The notes under the pieces: generated by a model | What the model saw: only the letters and a program-made list of their open reading frames with translations | What the model was told of the DNA's origin: nothing | Database searches by the model: none | Translations under genes and position numbers: made by a program | Shown here: in pieces, positions 48,441 through 62,835 of the stretch | Numbering within the stretch: the first letter of the stretch is position 1 | How the letters are laid out: every line of letters starts with the position of its first letter | Assembly (NCBI GenBank): GCA_028386065.3 | Contig: JAKUCV010001759.1 | Span: forward strand, 1-64,000 | DNA: 64,000 nucleotides | Reading direction: 5' to 3' | Source: Turnera subulata | Lineage: Eukaryota > Streptophyta > Magnoliopsida > Malpighiales > Passifloraceae

Positions 48441-48925
48441 AAGGCAGGGGCATCCTCCAGCCAGTACATGTCTTGGCAACAACCTAAAGCGAATCTAGCC
48501 ATACAGTGAGCGGCATTATTCGCAGTGCGCTTAACAAAAGAAAACCTAGAAACAGATAACTTAGATGCTAACGCCTTAATATCGGCTACAGCTAAACCAA
48601 AATAGGAGTTATCATCCAGCGTTGTCTGTTTGATTGCGTCTATCAAGGTCTTTGAGTCAGATTCAACAAGTAGTGAGAAAAGACCAGCATCCAGAGCAAG
48701 AGCCAAACCAGTCTTAAGAGCAATAGCTTCCGCTATAAGAGGACTGAACTTAGCATTGAGGCACACTGAACAACCAGCCATAAATTCTCCATGTTCATCA
48801 CGGATAATAGCTCCAAAGCCAACATGGTGAGAGTCTTGGGCAGTGGACAGAGCAGCATCAGTATTCAGTTTGTAAAAATCTGGTGGTGGAGGAGACCAAG
48901 ACAGCACAGAGCTAATTTTTTGCAT

Positions 48926-50609
48926 GTTATTTAATAATAAGGATACAATTGAAATCTAAACAACTTGGTTCTGCACTTTTATGTTGGAGTCCTCTTGTAG
49001 GTTAAAAATTTCTTATTAGGACACTCACCCACCATAAATAGATCAAATTCAGATTAGTTGGGGCAAAGATTTGGACGATTGCTTTCACACAATTTAACAT
49101 TTCTAAAGGCGTGGATCAGGAATATGGGAAGGTAAACTCTTCTTTTTTCTTTTTTCTCGTCCAAGTGTTACCCTTCATTCTGTTGTATGGGTCTAAACTC
49201 TTCTATATTTAGCCTCCCAGAACACAACAATATTATTTAGGAGGCGAGGCAACATGTGATGTGCCATATATTCAATGTTTTGGTCAAAATTGTTACCCTG
49301 ACTCACCATTTCTTTTATTCACACCCACAAAACAGCTAATTAAATGGGCTCCAGCAAGCCTTGTTGGATCTACTAGAGTACTTTTTTTGGATCTACTAGA
49401 GTACTAGTAGTAGTCAGTGTTACTCTTTTTTCTTGTTCTCCAGAAATTATATCTTTTTAAATAGAGAAGAAAAAGGAGGAAATTCTTTTTTTTTGAGCAA
49501 AAAAAAAGGAGGAAATTCCATTACGAAGAGAAAGGAAGTTGAAAAAATGGTATTGCTGACTAGGACCATACGGCTGTCGGTACATGGGATGTTGCTTGCT
49601 CTCTTTCCCTATCGCCCACTTGATTCATCATTGGTCAAAACTATCAACGCGTCTACTACTTTCACCTTCCTTCCACCTTTTCCTCTGCCCTCTATATTTC
49701 CGCTAGTTGGACACTTGCATCTGGTAATTTTGACTATAATGCTACTCAATGAACAGAAAATTAATTTTTTTTTTCTTTCCATTCAGAAAACTCGAACCCT
49801 TGGCTTTGAAGAAAATAAATAAATATGGAATCACTTGAACCACTTAAGATTTGTTAATTAAGAGATAAATGTGTCTGATTTCGATCCTCTATTCACAAAA
49901 TCCAAATTTGAGATCTTGCTTGAAATAATTAAAATGCTTAATTACTTGAACCAATTAAGTGCGAGTTTGGTCTATGATTTATTGTTTGACTGAAAGTATT
50001 GACATATATTCGTCTTGAAGTGTAATTCTCTTCACGAATTTGCTATCTCCTTTTTTTTTTTGGCTCCAACTCGAGAATTAGGGATTAATTTGAGTGGTTC
50101 TTAGGTTGCAAATTACTTCTAATTACAAAATCAAAAAAAAATACTGAGCTTGAAATTTGATGGACAGTCACGTGTTACAAAAATGCACGCTGGATATGGT
50201 AATAAAAAGGAAAAGTGGGTCATCAAATTAACCTTTCAAACGACACCAAAAAAAAAAAAGAAAAAAGGGAATGCCATGTTATGCTGCAAAAGTTTTTTGC
50301 CGGGTGGGTCAATTGTAATATGGATTATTAAATATTGAAGCTGATCTGGTACTCTAAAATCAAAAGAAATTTTCTATCCAGGTAACAGGTTGAAATTTGT
50401 GATGATTATACCTTTTAATAGAAAAAAGAGACGAATAACATACTAGAAAATTCTAGGATGGATTTTAAAATACTATTTCGTTTTTGGTTACACAGAATAA
50501 TTAAGAAGCTATACATTCTTTTTATATTTCATTCTGCAGGGATTTGATCACATAACCATCATTTTCTTGTCTAAACGAAAGTAAATAAAATCGCCTTAAC
50601 ATTTCTTAT
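48926..50609. other. Intergenic region with one clear and one weak insertion scar
   Basis: No gene was recognised. A 19-bp repeat TTGGATCTACTAGAGTACT (49364-49382, 49387-49405) separated only by T bases could be a plain tandem duplication. Scar 6 follows at 49470-49518. The frame 49433-49822 has no known domain. Confidence 0.45.
49470..49518 (-). mobile_element. Ultra-short poly(A) retroposition scar 6
   Basis: A perfect 16-bp direct repeat AAAAAGGAGGAAATTC (49470-49485, 49503-49518) flanks a 17-bp insert of nine T plus GAGCAAAA. Confidence 0.6.
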
Positions 50610-50617
50610 GTTATACT

Positions 50618-53361
50618 TAGGGGTGTAAGCGAGTCAAGCTACTCGCGAGCTACTCGGGATCGACTCGGCAGCTACTCGAACTCGACTCGTGCTTATCGAG
50701 CTCGAGTCGAGCTCAAGTCGAGCTTGAAAGGCTATCGAGCCGAGTTCGAGCTTACCAGTATTCGACTCGTGAAGCTCGCGAGCCTTATCGAGCTTTGCCA
50801 TAATATGATGATATGGGCCTTATGTTTGGGTAAAAAGTTGGGCCATTTGACACAATATAATGTTATGGGCTTTGGGTAAAAAGTTGGGTCATGTCATTCT
50901 TAAGCCCAAAAATTTAAATAAAAGTTAAAATTAAAAATAAATTAAATTAAAATATGACAGACACGATCAAAAAAAAAAGAAGACAAATTTACTAAGTAAA
51001 CTAATCGTCTCCATTGTCCAAAAACATCGACTAAACTAAACCTAGACAAAAAAAAAGTCCCAATCTGAAACTTTCAAACCCTAGTTCTTTGCCATTTCCA
51101 CGACAAAACCCAATCACCCAAACACCCATCCATCGCCGGCCACCACCTCGGCGGTGGCTCACCATAGCCCACCACCACCGTAATCTCCCTCGCCAAGTCC
51201 TCTCTCTCTCTATCTCTCTCTTTTTGTCCCCAATCTAAGTTCCTCGGATTCGTGCGTGGCCTCTTGAAGGAAATTTTGTGGTTGTGCTTTGGCTCCATTT
51301 AGAAACCCATTATCAACAGGTACTCGCTCTTCTCATGTTCGCTTCTCTGTTTTTCTAGTAAATCTGCTTATTATATAGCTCTTAATAGAAACATTTTGCT
51401 GGATCCACCAGCCAATCTTGTTAACTTTTTATGGCTTCGATGTTTTTGTCATTTTGTTTTTGTTTAGTTAGGACAGATTACGAGTTTACGACACCATGTT
51501 CGATAGCTTCGTGGAGGAAGCGTAAAGGAAGCTTGACTGCAGGTTTTTGATAGAGTCATATGAGACCGCGGTTAAGTGAGTTATCTAATCATTTCCTTTG
51601 TATTTAAATGAACATATACTAAGTAATGTTCACTTAATTCTGCAGTCATTTAATTGTCCTTAATTCTGCAGGGTGTGGAAGGAGGCTGCTGATGATGATG
51701 ATTTTAAAAAGGACATGGCCGACTTGCGTTTTGATGGCATGTAGTCACAAATAGTCTATTTATTTGAAGGATTGCATTACTTACCAGTTACCACCGTTAC
51801 AAGTATACTCTTTTTTTTTTTTGTTGCCTCTCTTGTTTTATCCCCCAGTGAATCTTTATACGAGAGTAATTTGTTGTTGACCAATATTTCCTTTTTCCAG
51901 ACTTCAAAGACAAAGGTTATAGGATTCTTCCGAAGCTTTTTGCTCCTTTGGAGGATATGGTTGTCAGTTTTCCTGCATGTGCTGGCTTATGAATCCTTTA
52001 TATAGATGTAAGTGTTCGCACCATTATTGCTATTTTCGTTCCTTACTAAAAAAAAATTAATTGCAGTGCAATTGACAGTCATGAGTTGTGACTTGCAATA
52101 ATGTTCTCTTGTCTACTATTGTAGTGTTCAGATTTCCCGGATACTCAATTACAAAAAGTTTTGTAAGCTTTGGATGATGCAACATGGATGTAGAGGTAGG
52201 ATGCTACACTGTTTCTTCCATGTCTGCTAGCTGTAGAAATTTGGTGGTTAAGTCGATCTTTCTATTGGTAGAAGACCTTACTTACATTACATGTTGTGGG
52301 TCATCGTACTTCATTGCCGCTCTAAAATTTTTTGGTTCATGTCGAATTCTATTGGTAGAAGACCTTACTTATTGTCTGTCATCTTACAACTTCATTGCCA
52401 CTCTAAAATTTTTTGTTCATGTCGGATTCTATTGGTAGAAGACTTTACTTGTCTGTCATCTTATATTCTTGATCAAGAAATGCTGAATTTATGCCTGTGC
52501 AGAATCCAGTCCATCATATCTCGCATCACTCCCTCCATCAAACCTCAAAGCTGGTTTTATGTTTACTTTATCTTTTGCTCCTTTATTGTTGGCTTGTTAT
52601 TCCGACACTAATTTAGATTTTAGAGGAATTTAACTGTCAGTGCTTGAAACTGAACCAAGGATATTTGCTGCCACAACTGAAAGACAATGAACTTCTTTGA
52701 TTTATACATACACTTGGCATAGAATGCATGTATTATATCCATAGGGATGGCTATGTTGCATCTTAGTCATTGAATCTGTATGTGTTTCATCATATCCCTT
52801 AGGATTGGTTCCATGTTCAACTTCAACTCTTGATTAACATAATGACACTTTCATTCATGCAGTTATGCTTTTATATTGTTAAGTATTAACACTTTCATTC
52901 ATTTGTATTGTAGGCTGCTGGAGCTTATTGCCATGGTGTTGGAGCTTGTTGCAATGGTTCATTCATGGAGTATTTTGTAGAAATTTTTTTGCTTATCTTT
53001 CATTAAGTGTTTACCAATTTTTTAACATTCGGTACTTTTCCTCAAGGGTTTACCTGTATTAACAATTTAGTTATATTTGGAATTTGGATTGGAGTGTTTA
53101 AATTTTTTTGAATGTCTATTTAACATTAATCGAGCTTAAACGAGCTTAAACGAGCTTGCGTTAACGAGCTCTGTCGAGTTGAGATCTAGCTACCGAAGCA
53201 AACCACTACTTAACGAGCCTTAACGAGCCGAGCTCGAGTAATGGCAAAATCTAACGAGCTCGAACTCGAGTTCAAATATACAAGCTCGAGCTTGGAATTC
53301 CTTAACGAGCTCGAGTCGAGCAAGGCACTACTCGGCTCGACTCGGCTCGTTTACACCCCTA
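50618..53361. mobile_element. 2.7-kb hAT-type element carrying exon-like fragments
   Basis: Perfect 11-bp terminal inverted repeats TAGGGGTGTAA and TTACACCCCTA lie within a perfect 8-bp duplication GTTATACT (50610-50617, 53362-53369). Sub-terminal regions on both sides are packed with GAGCTCGAG, ACTCG and CGAGCTT words over about 170-250 bp, the arrangement expected of transposase-binding repeats. No recognisable hAT transposase is inside. The interior from about 51060 to 52000 has exon-like blocks with matching splice phases, listed separately. Confidence 0.88.
51496..51985 (+). pseudogene. Captured gene fragment inside the hAT-type element
   Basis: Block 1 (ATG at 51496 to 51575) encodes MFDSFVEEA, an in-frame TAA, then RKLDCRFLIESYETAV. 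Its donor AA/GTGAGT joins in phase to an acceptor TTCTGCAG at 51671, giving KVWKEAADDDDFKKDMADLR and a TAG at 51742. A third block after TTTTCCAG (about 51900) encodes DFKDKGYRILPKLFAPLEDM and ends in a stop. The consistent phase across block 1 and block 2 and the acidic, Lys-rich, protein-like sequence indicate a real spliced gene that was copied and then decayed. I do not recognise the parent gene. Confidence 0.5.
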
Positions 53362-53369
53362 GTTATACT

Positions 53370-54787
53370 TATGACATCTTAGATCTTTATGGGCGGGCCA
53401 ATCGCAAATTTCGGATCAGGTACCTGTTACTGTTAACGTGGCAAGCTGTCCGCAACCGGACAAGTAACAATACTACCAAACGACGTGGTTACATCCCAAT
53501 GCATTTACAATCTTCTTTCTTATTTTTTTCATTGGGTTTTTCATTTCTCAAACAGGCCTCATTGTTAAATTTTTTAATAATTTTTTTATCAATCTCTTTT
53601 CTAAATTAAACAACATTTATATTTTTAATTTTTAATTCTGTCCAACAAGTCCGACAGTCACCACCACTATCATCCCCATTCCTTTTCTTTTTTTTTTTTT
53701 TTGTAAATAGTACGGGTACTACCAATACCATTAGCACAAGAACATATCAAACACAACAAACAAATTGCTAATAAGGGGCAAGAGACACTTGAAATTCGCT
53801 TCCCCCATGCATATTATTATTTGCTGCGTTCTGTGATAACAACAAATAAAATAAACAAACTTTTGTGTTCAAAGAATGCTTTTATTTCTTTCAGTGCTAT
53901 ATAAGAAAGAATCTCATGTGTACATCCATTAATTAGTTAATTACTGGCAGAGATGTAAACCAAAACCTGGAAACACCAAAATACTTGCAATTGTGACTGC
54001 AACATCGATCGCGATCTACAGCTGCTTCGCAAGAATATCCACCGGGTAGGCAGGCACTCAACTCAACTCTCCATGCTTAGAACCCAACCCAACATGTTAC
54101 AGCTTACGCCCAAAGCCGACTGAGCACAGAATGCTACCAGCACACAGGCCAACACAGCCAACACCACAAAAAGCCTTCCTAGTTGTCACCACAAAATTTA
54201 AAAAATCTTCAATCAAGTCTTATTTCTTTTATTAGTTATATTAAATAAGTCCTTTGTCAATTTTGGATGTTAAATAGAAAAATTTTGGTCCCTCAAATGA
54301 CCTCAAATGATCTTAAATGTTTGTTATAGTCCTATTTATCATTATTCAAATTAATTAAGTCCTTAAATTATAAAAAATTTTTATAAATCCTCTAAAATTA
54401 CAGTGCTCATCACGAGCCGAGACACTGTAATTCCTGAGGTACATGTATGTAAGGCTTCCGGATGCACTGAGGATCTTCTTCAGAATCAATTGTTTGTCCT
54501 CCCATCCTTTCGTGATGTGTTGCTTCTCCCCAAATGCAACTGTTTAGAAAGCCCCGCTTCATTTCATTTTCCCATCCTTTCGTGATGTGTTATCAAACCA
54601 TATTTCTGCTCTATCTTTTCCCGTTCTTACTCTTGATTTGATCTTCGTCTGGGAATTAATGATCATATGGTGCTTATTGTGTTTTTGCACATAGCTCATA
54701 TGGCTCAATTTGTTATTTTTGCAAATTCCAGTTTCTAGGATATTTCTCTTGTACTAGCATTTAGCTGTGACAACTTTTAGCATATTT
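53370..54787. other. Intergenic region, with a possible MULE relic
   Basis: No gene was recognised. About 54200-54400 shares AATCAAGTC, AATTAAGTCCTTAAATT-TAAAAAA and GTGCTCAT words with the left part of the 39.9-kb MULE-type element and may be a relic of the same family. Its termini were not found. Confidence 0.4.
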
Positions 54788-58848
<4,061 letters not shown>

Positions 58849-61800
58849 CCTTCCTTCTTCTTAACCATGAAAAAGCAATTCTTTACAATTCCAAAGAAAC
58901 AAAAAAAGACCATGAAAACGATGAGAACCCACTAGTTTCAGATAATAAGAAAGACAAAGACACAAACTGAGGTTTTTTTGTCATAAAAATTTCAGTTCCA
59001 AAATGATAAACATGACCTTTAAACTTTAAGTTCAGGCATGCAGGTCTAGTACACATCCTTTACAAACTTGTGCTCCATTATTTTGGTCCCTTGATAGGAT
59101 GCCTCTCCATCCACTACTTTATATATGGATTCCCATGATGATCTGACAATCATTTGGCAATATTGCAAATTAATAAAAAGTGTGGAACATCTGCCTTTTT
59201 TATCAGTGGGTGTGTTTTTCGTTAATCCACTAAGAAGAATCAAGTGACTTTTTTTTTATGGGTTTGAACATAGTATCAACTGAAATTGCGGGGCGTCCAT
59301 GTGTTGCTCGTCTTAAGTGGAATTGGTCAGGTGACTATGATTGATTTTAGCTGTTTGTGGGGAGAGCACAGACTGCTGCATGTGATAATCTTGTATTGAT
59401 CAATTACAAAATGGCATATTAACTAACTAAGCCAAAAAAATTTGACTAAAAAAAAAGAAGCTTTATCAACATTCAACACCATGCACCCAAAATGTTGATT
59501 AGGCTTAATTGGATGAATTACGCCGAGTCAGCAATCCACTTGGTATGATTTTAAGTAGTTTGTGATGTTTCCGGATCAAGCAATCCACGTGGTGGGTGAT
59601 TGTGGGCGTGTGGAAAGTGAAGGCAAGCTCACTGTACGTTCATCTATTACGACATGCACACCAAATACGGGGGGATCATCACCTTTTCCTCCATTTTCTC
59701 CAAAAAGTAACAATCTCTCTGCTAGATTTTATGAACCCATATTAATGGTGGAAAATAAAGCCATTGTGTGTGATAGTCATTCTATCTTTTGTTTATTAAA
59801 CCATAGACATTTAGATCTCATTAATTCATCCTCTATGACTAATCTTGCAACTATTATTGGTGTGAAGTGTGAACCTAACCCTCCTATGTATGTTATTTAG
59901 TTATGATAGTTTGCCTTATCAAGAAGAATCTGGGTTTAGGTTTACTACTTAATAATAGATTCAATATTTGCAAGATGCCCATTATGAAATATCCCTTCTT
60001 TCTCAAAAAAGTGGACAAAGTGCGTTACACGTGGGATGAGCAGTCACTTGTTAGAATGGGTGGGGTATTTTCTGTTTGTGTACAAACTTTCACCAACTTT
60101 TTCTGGCAATGAAGTCGGAATGATATGATTAGTACTAATTGGAAAATCTTAGTCTATATAATTATTTACACATATGGATGTTTAATTTAGACACTAATAA
60201 TTATTAATCAGTGAAATGACAATATTATACTCCCTCTGTTCCTCAATATAAGATCTTTAAAATTTTTATACAACTCTTAAGAAAAACATTAAATAAATCT
60301 AGTCTCATTAAATTTGAGTATTATAATTATTAATTTACCCTAACTTTTACATATTCCAAGGTTGGAATACAACTTGTTTTAGTTAATTAAGTAAGGATAA
60401 ACATGATAAAAATTAATTAATGCTTCTCAAAACTCTAAAATATTTTTATATTCTAAAACAAAATACAAAATCCAAAAGATCTTATACTGTGAGACAGAAG
60501 GAGGAACATTTCCTCCAGAGTTATGCATTAATCAATCTTGTCGGGATAGATAGCTACTCGTTGACTCTGGAGGTCAACCCAAGCATGCCGACCTATTCCG
60601 GGCTTCATTTGTTTTCCAATGACTCTAATCGTGCTAAGAATTTATACCTCTAAAGAAACAATAAATCAATAATTAACGGTGCGATTAGTTTGCAATTTGC
60701 GTGTTATACTTTAGCCTAAAACATAGCCGCCGTTTTACTAGCATGCATAACATCGGACATGTAGTGAGTTCTGCCCACCGTGTGGTCTTCTGATGTGTGT
60801 TCATGATCGATGTCTTGGCTTCAAAACTTAAAAGGCAAATCAAAGCAGTAGTATTGTCTTATTGCGTTTAGGTATGCATATGAATCATGAATGGAAATTA
60901 GACGAGCTTAATAAGTGCATAACTTTGAGGGATTTTTTTTGCACCAGCTGATGATAAGCTTCCCCAACTTTTTGTACTTATATGCTCTATCTCGAGTCAA
61001 ATTTGTATCTCACCATTACTGAAAAGGAGCTGTTTCATTATTCTATTTTGTATTATTCTTTGACCTTCATTTGGTCATTCTTTTTTCTTTTTGTTCCAAC
61101 ATTTGGTTATTCATTCTTTTGATGTTCAACATTCGATTGTTACGCAAAAAATCCGTCCAAATCCGGTAACCACAATTTATGACACTACCTAACTTTAAGG
61201 TTTGCTATAGTAATGAGTAGCAATATTGCTATAATATTATATCTATATATACTACAGGAATCAAAATATGACTTTTTCAATTACGTCCAATGGGAGTTCC
61301 ATCTAACAACTTACTACAATCTTTTTGGTGTCAATTCTTCGTTGTACATGTTTGTGAAATGTTGTGGGGTGTATGTTGTAGTCACCTTGGTTTGATCATA
61401 AGGCTCAAACACTCAGTCTCTGGATTCTGGGACTATATAGCACAAGAGCAATGACAAGGAGCCGAATGATTAAATCAATCAGTGAAGCGCAGTCTCAAGA
61501 ATAATCATGATGATATATTGAGAAACAGGGGGAGTATTAAATTAAACGAAAAGTATAAACTCTTTTAATACTTCTGGGTCGTAAGTTGTTTTGTTTTTCT
61601 TTTTATGGTTGAATTTTATTTACTTTTTACTATATTTTTGCTATTACTTTCTGATTGATGTGTTTTTATTGTTTCTTTGGAAGCCTCTCCCTCTGATATA
61701 GGCCATAAATTCTAAGTAAGTTACTATAACTCTCTGGTTGATACTTTGCTCTGGTTTTTATTGTTGAGTTTTTTTTTCATTCTTCTTACTCGGTTCAAAA

Positions 61801-61980
61801 GTTATTTGTGGAAGCCATTGCAAGACAATTAGCAAAGTCTGGAAATTTTTTTTTCTTTTTACTTTGTAATTTTTTTTGTCTATGACAATATTTTATCGTC
61901 AAGAGCCTCTCAGGATCAGGGGTTTTTTTTTTTTTCAGCCAAAATGACAGTCACTCATTTGAAGCTAAAATCTCCCATTA
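58849..61980. other. Intergenic region with a MITE, no gene recognised
   Basis: AT-rich. The plus frame 59562-59900 (113 codons) has no known domain, and no splice or promoter support was seen. A Stowaway-like MITE lies at 60230-60503. Confidence 0.4.
60230..60503. mobile_element. Stowaway/Mariner-like MITE
   Basis: The left end CTCCCTCTGTTCCTCAATAT, followed by AAGATCTTT, mirrors the right end AAAAGATCTTATACTGTGAG followed by ACAGAAGGAG. This is the usual Stowaway motif CTCCCTCYGTYYC. TA precedes the left end; the right TA is not preserved. The 274-bp body is AT-rich and non-coding. Confidence 0.6.
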
Positions 61981-61990
61981 GGAAAAGAAA

Positions 61991-62447
61991 GGGTCAATCA
62001 TATTTTTGATCCTTGTGTTTATTGATTTGGACATTTCTCATCCTTATGTTATAAAAATGATATTTTCCAACCTTGTGTTGATTTTTCGAGATAATTTTCA
62101 TTTTTTTCCATTTTTCGAAAAGAAAATGCTGATGTGTCAATTAAAAAATTGACACGTCAGCTATGATGGCCCACATTAAACTGAAAATACACAACCCAAA
62201 TCACACCATCCGACCCGTTTTTGTCCGTGGGTTTTGGGTTGGGTGTTTTCAATTAAATGTAGACCCACATAGCGGACATATTAATTTTTTTAATTGGCAA
62301 GTCAATATTTTCTTTTCGAAAAATCGGAAAAAAAAAATGAAAAGTATCCCGAAAAATCAACACAGGGATGAAAAATGTCCATTTTGTAACACAAGGATGA
62401 AAAATGCCCAAATCGATAAACATAAGGATCAAAAATATGATTGACCC
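61991..62447. mobile_element. Long-inverted-repeat (foldback) MULE-like element
   Basis: The left arm GGGTCAATCATATTTTTGAT is the complement of the right end ATCAAAAATATGATTGACCC, and similarity extends about 180 bp inward from both ends (ATTGATTTGGACATTT against AAATGCCCAAATCGAT, AAAATTGACACGTCA near the centre). The flanks are similar but imperfect (GGAAAAGAAA and GGGATAGAAA), compatible with an aged 9-10 bp duplication. No coding content. Confidence 0.75.
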
Positions 62448-62457
62448 GGGATAGAAA

Positions 62458-62835
62458 TGAGCATTGCTATTCCATCCAAAAGCATAATTACAAACCAAAA
62501 GTTCTGTCATGTCGATCAAACATTGCACAAATTCCCATGTACAATTCAATAAGGTCATGATGTGGAAAAAAATTCAGTAAGGTAAATCAAGTAATCTCGC
62601 GCATATGCCTTAAACCCCCAAGATGCATTTTGGTTTTGAACTGCAAATCTTGTCCGATAATACCCCATGGTAGCAATCCAGGGTCCACATAAGACACAAC
62701 CTCACAAAGTTAACCAAATAAGAAAACAAGGCGCCATACACTGCAGGCAACACACACCATCCAAACAAAATAACCTCAGCAAAAATCAAGCAAAACCATA
62801 ATTAATTATCTAGAATGCATCACCAACACAATTAA
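62458..62835. other. 3' flank of the DUF295 gene
   Basis: No separate gene seen; the stretch should contain the 3' UTR of the minus-strand gene that ends at 62836. Confidence 0.45.

Larger units (their letters stand above)
47617..48925 (-). mobile_element. LINE 3' end (RNase H) split by nested hAT-type elements
   Basis: The minus-strand frame from 48925 encodes an RNase H domain (FYKLNTDAALS, VGFGAIIRDEHGEFMAGCS, AEAIALKTGLALALDAG, LVESDSKTLIDAI, FSFVKRTANNAAHCMARFAL, MYWLEDAPAF) similar to the C-terminus of the 42.8-kb LINE. At the codons for DAPAF it is broken by a 747-bp insertion with an 8-bp duplication. Beyond it the frame continues (FVQETIIQDRTFMQ) to a stop at 47645-47643, then a short UTR and an A7 tail (T7 at 47617-47623). 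The copy is extremely 5'-truncated. Confidence 0.85.

Noticed and set aside
49364..49405. Seventh micro-retroposition scar
   Set aside because: The 19-bp repeats are separated only by a few T bases, so a simple tandem duplication explains it equally well.
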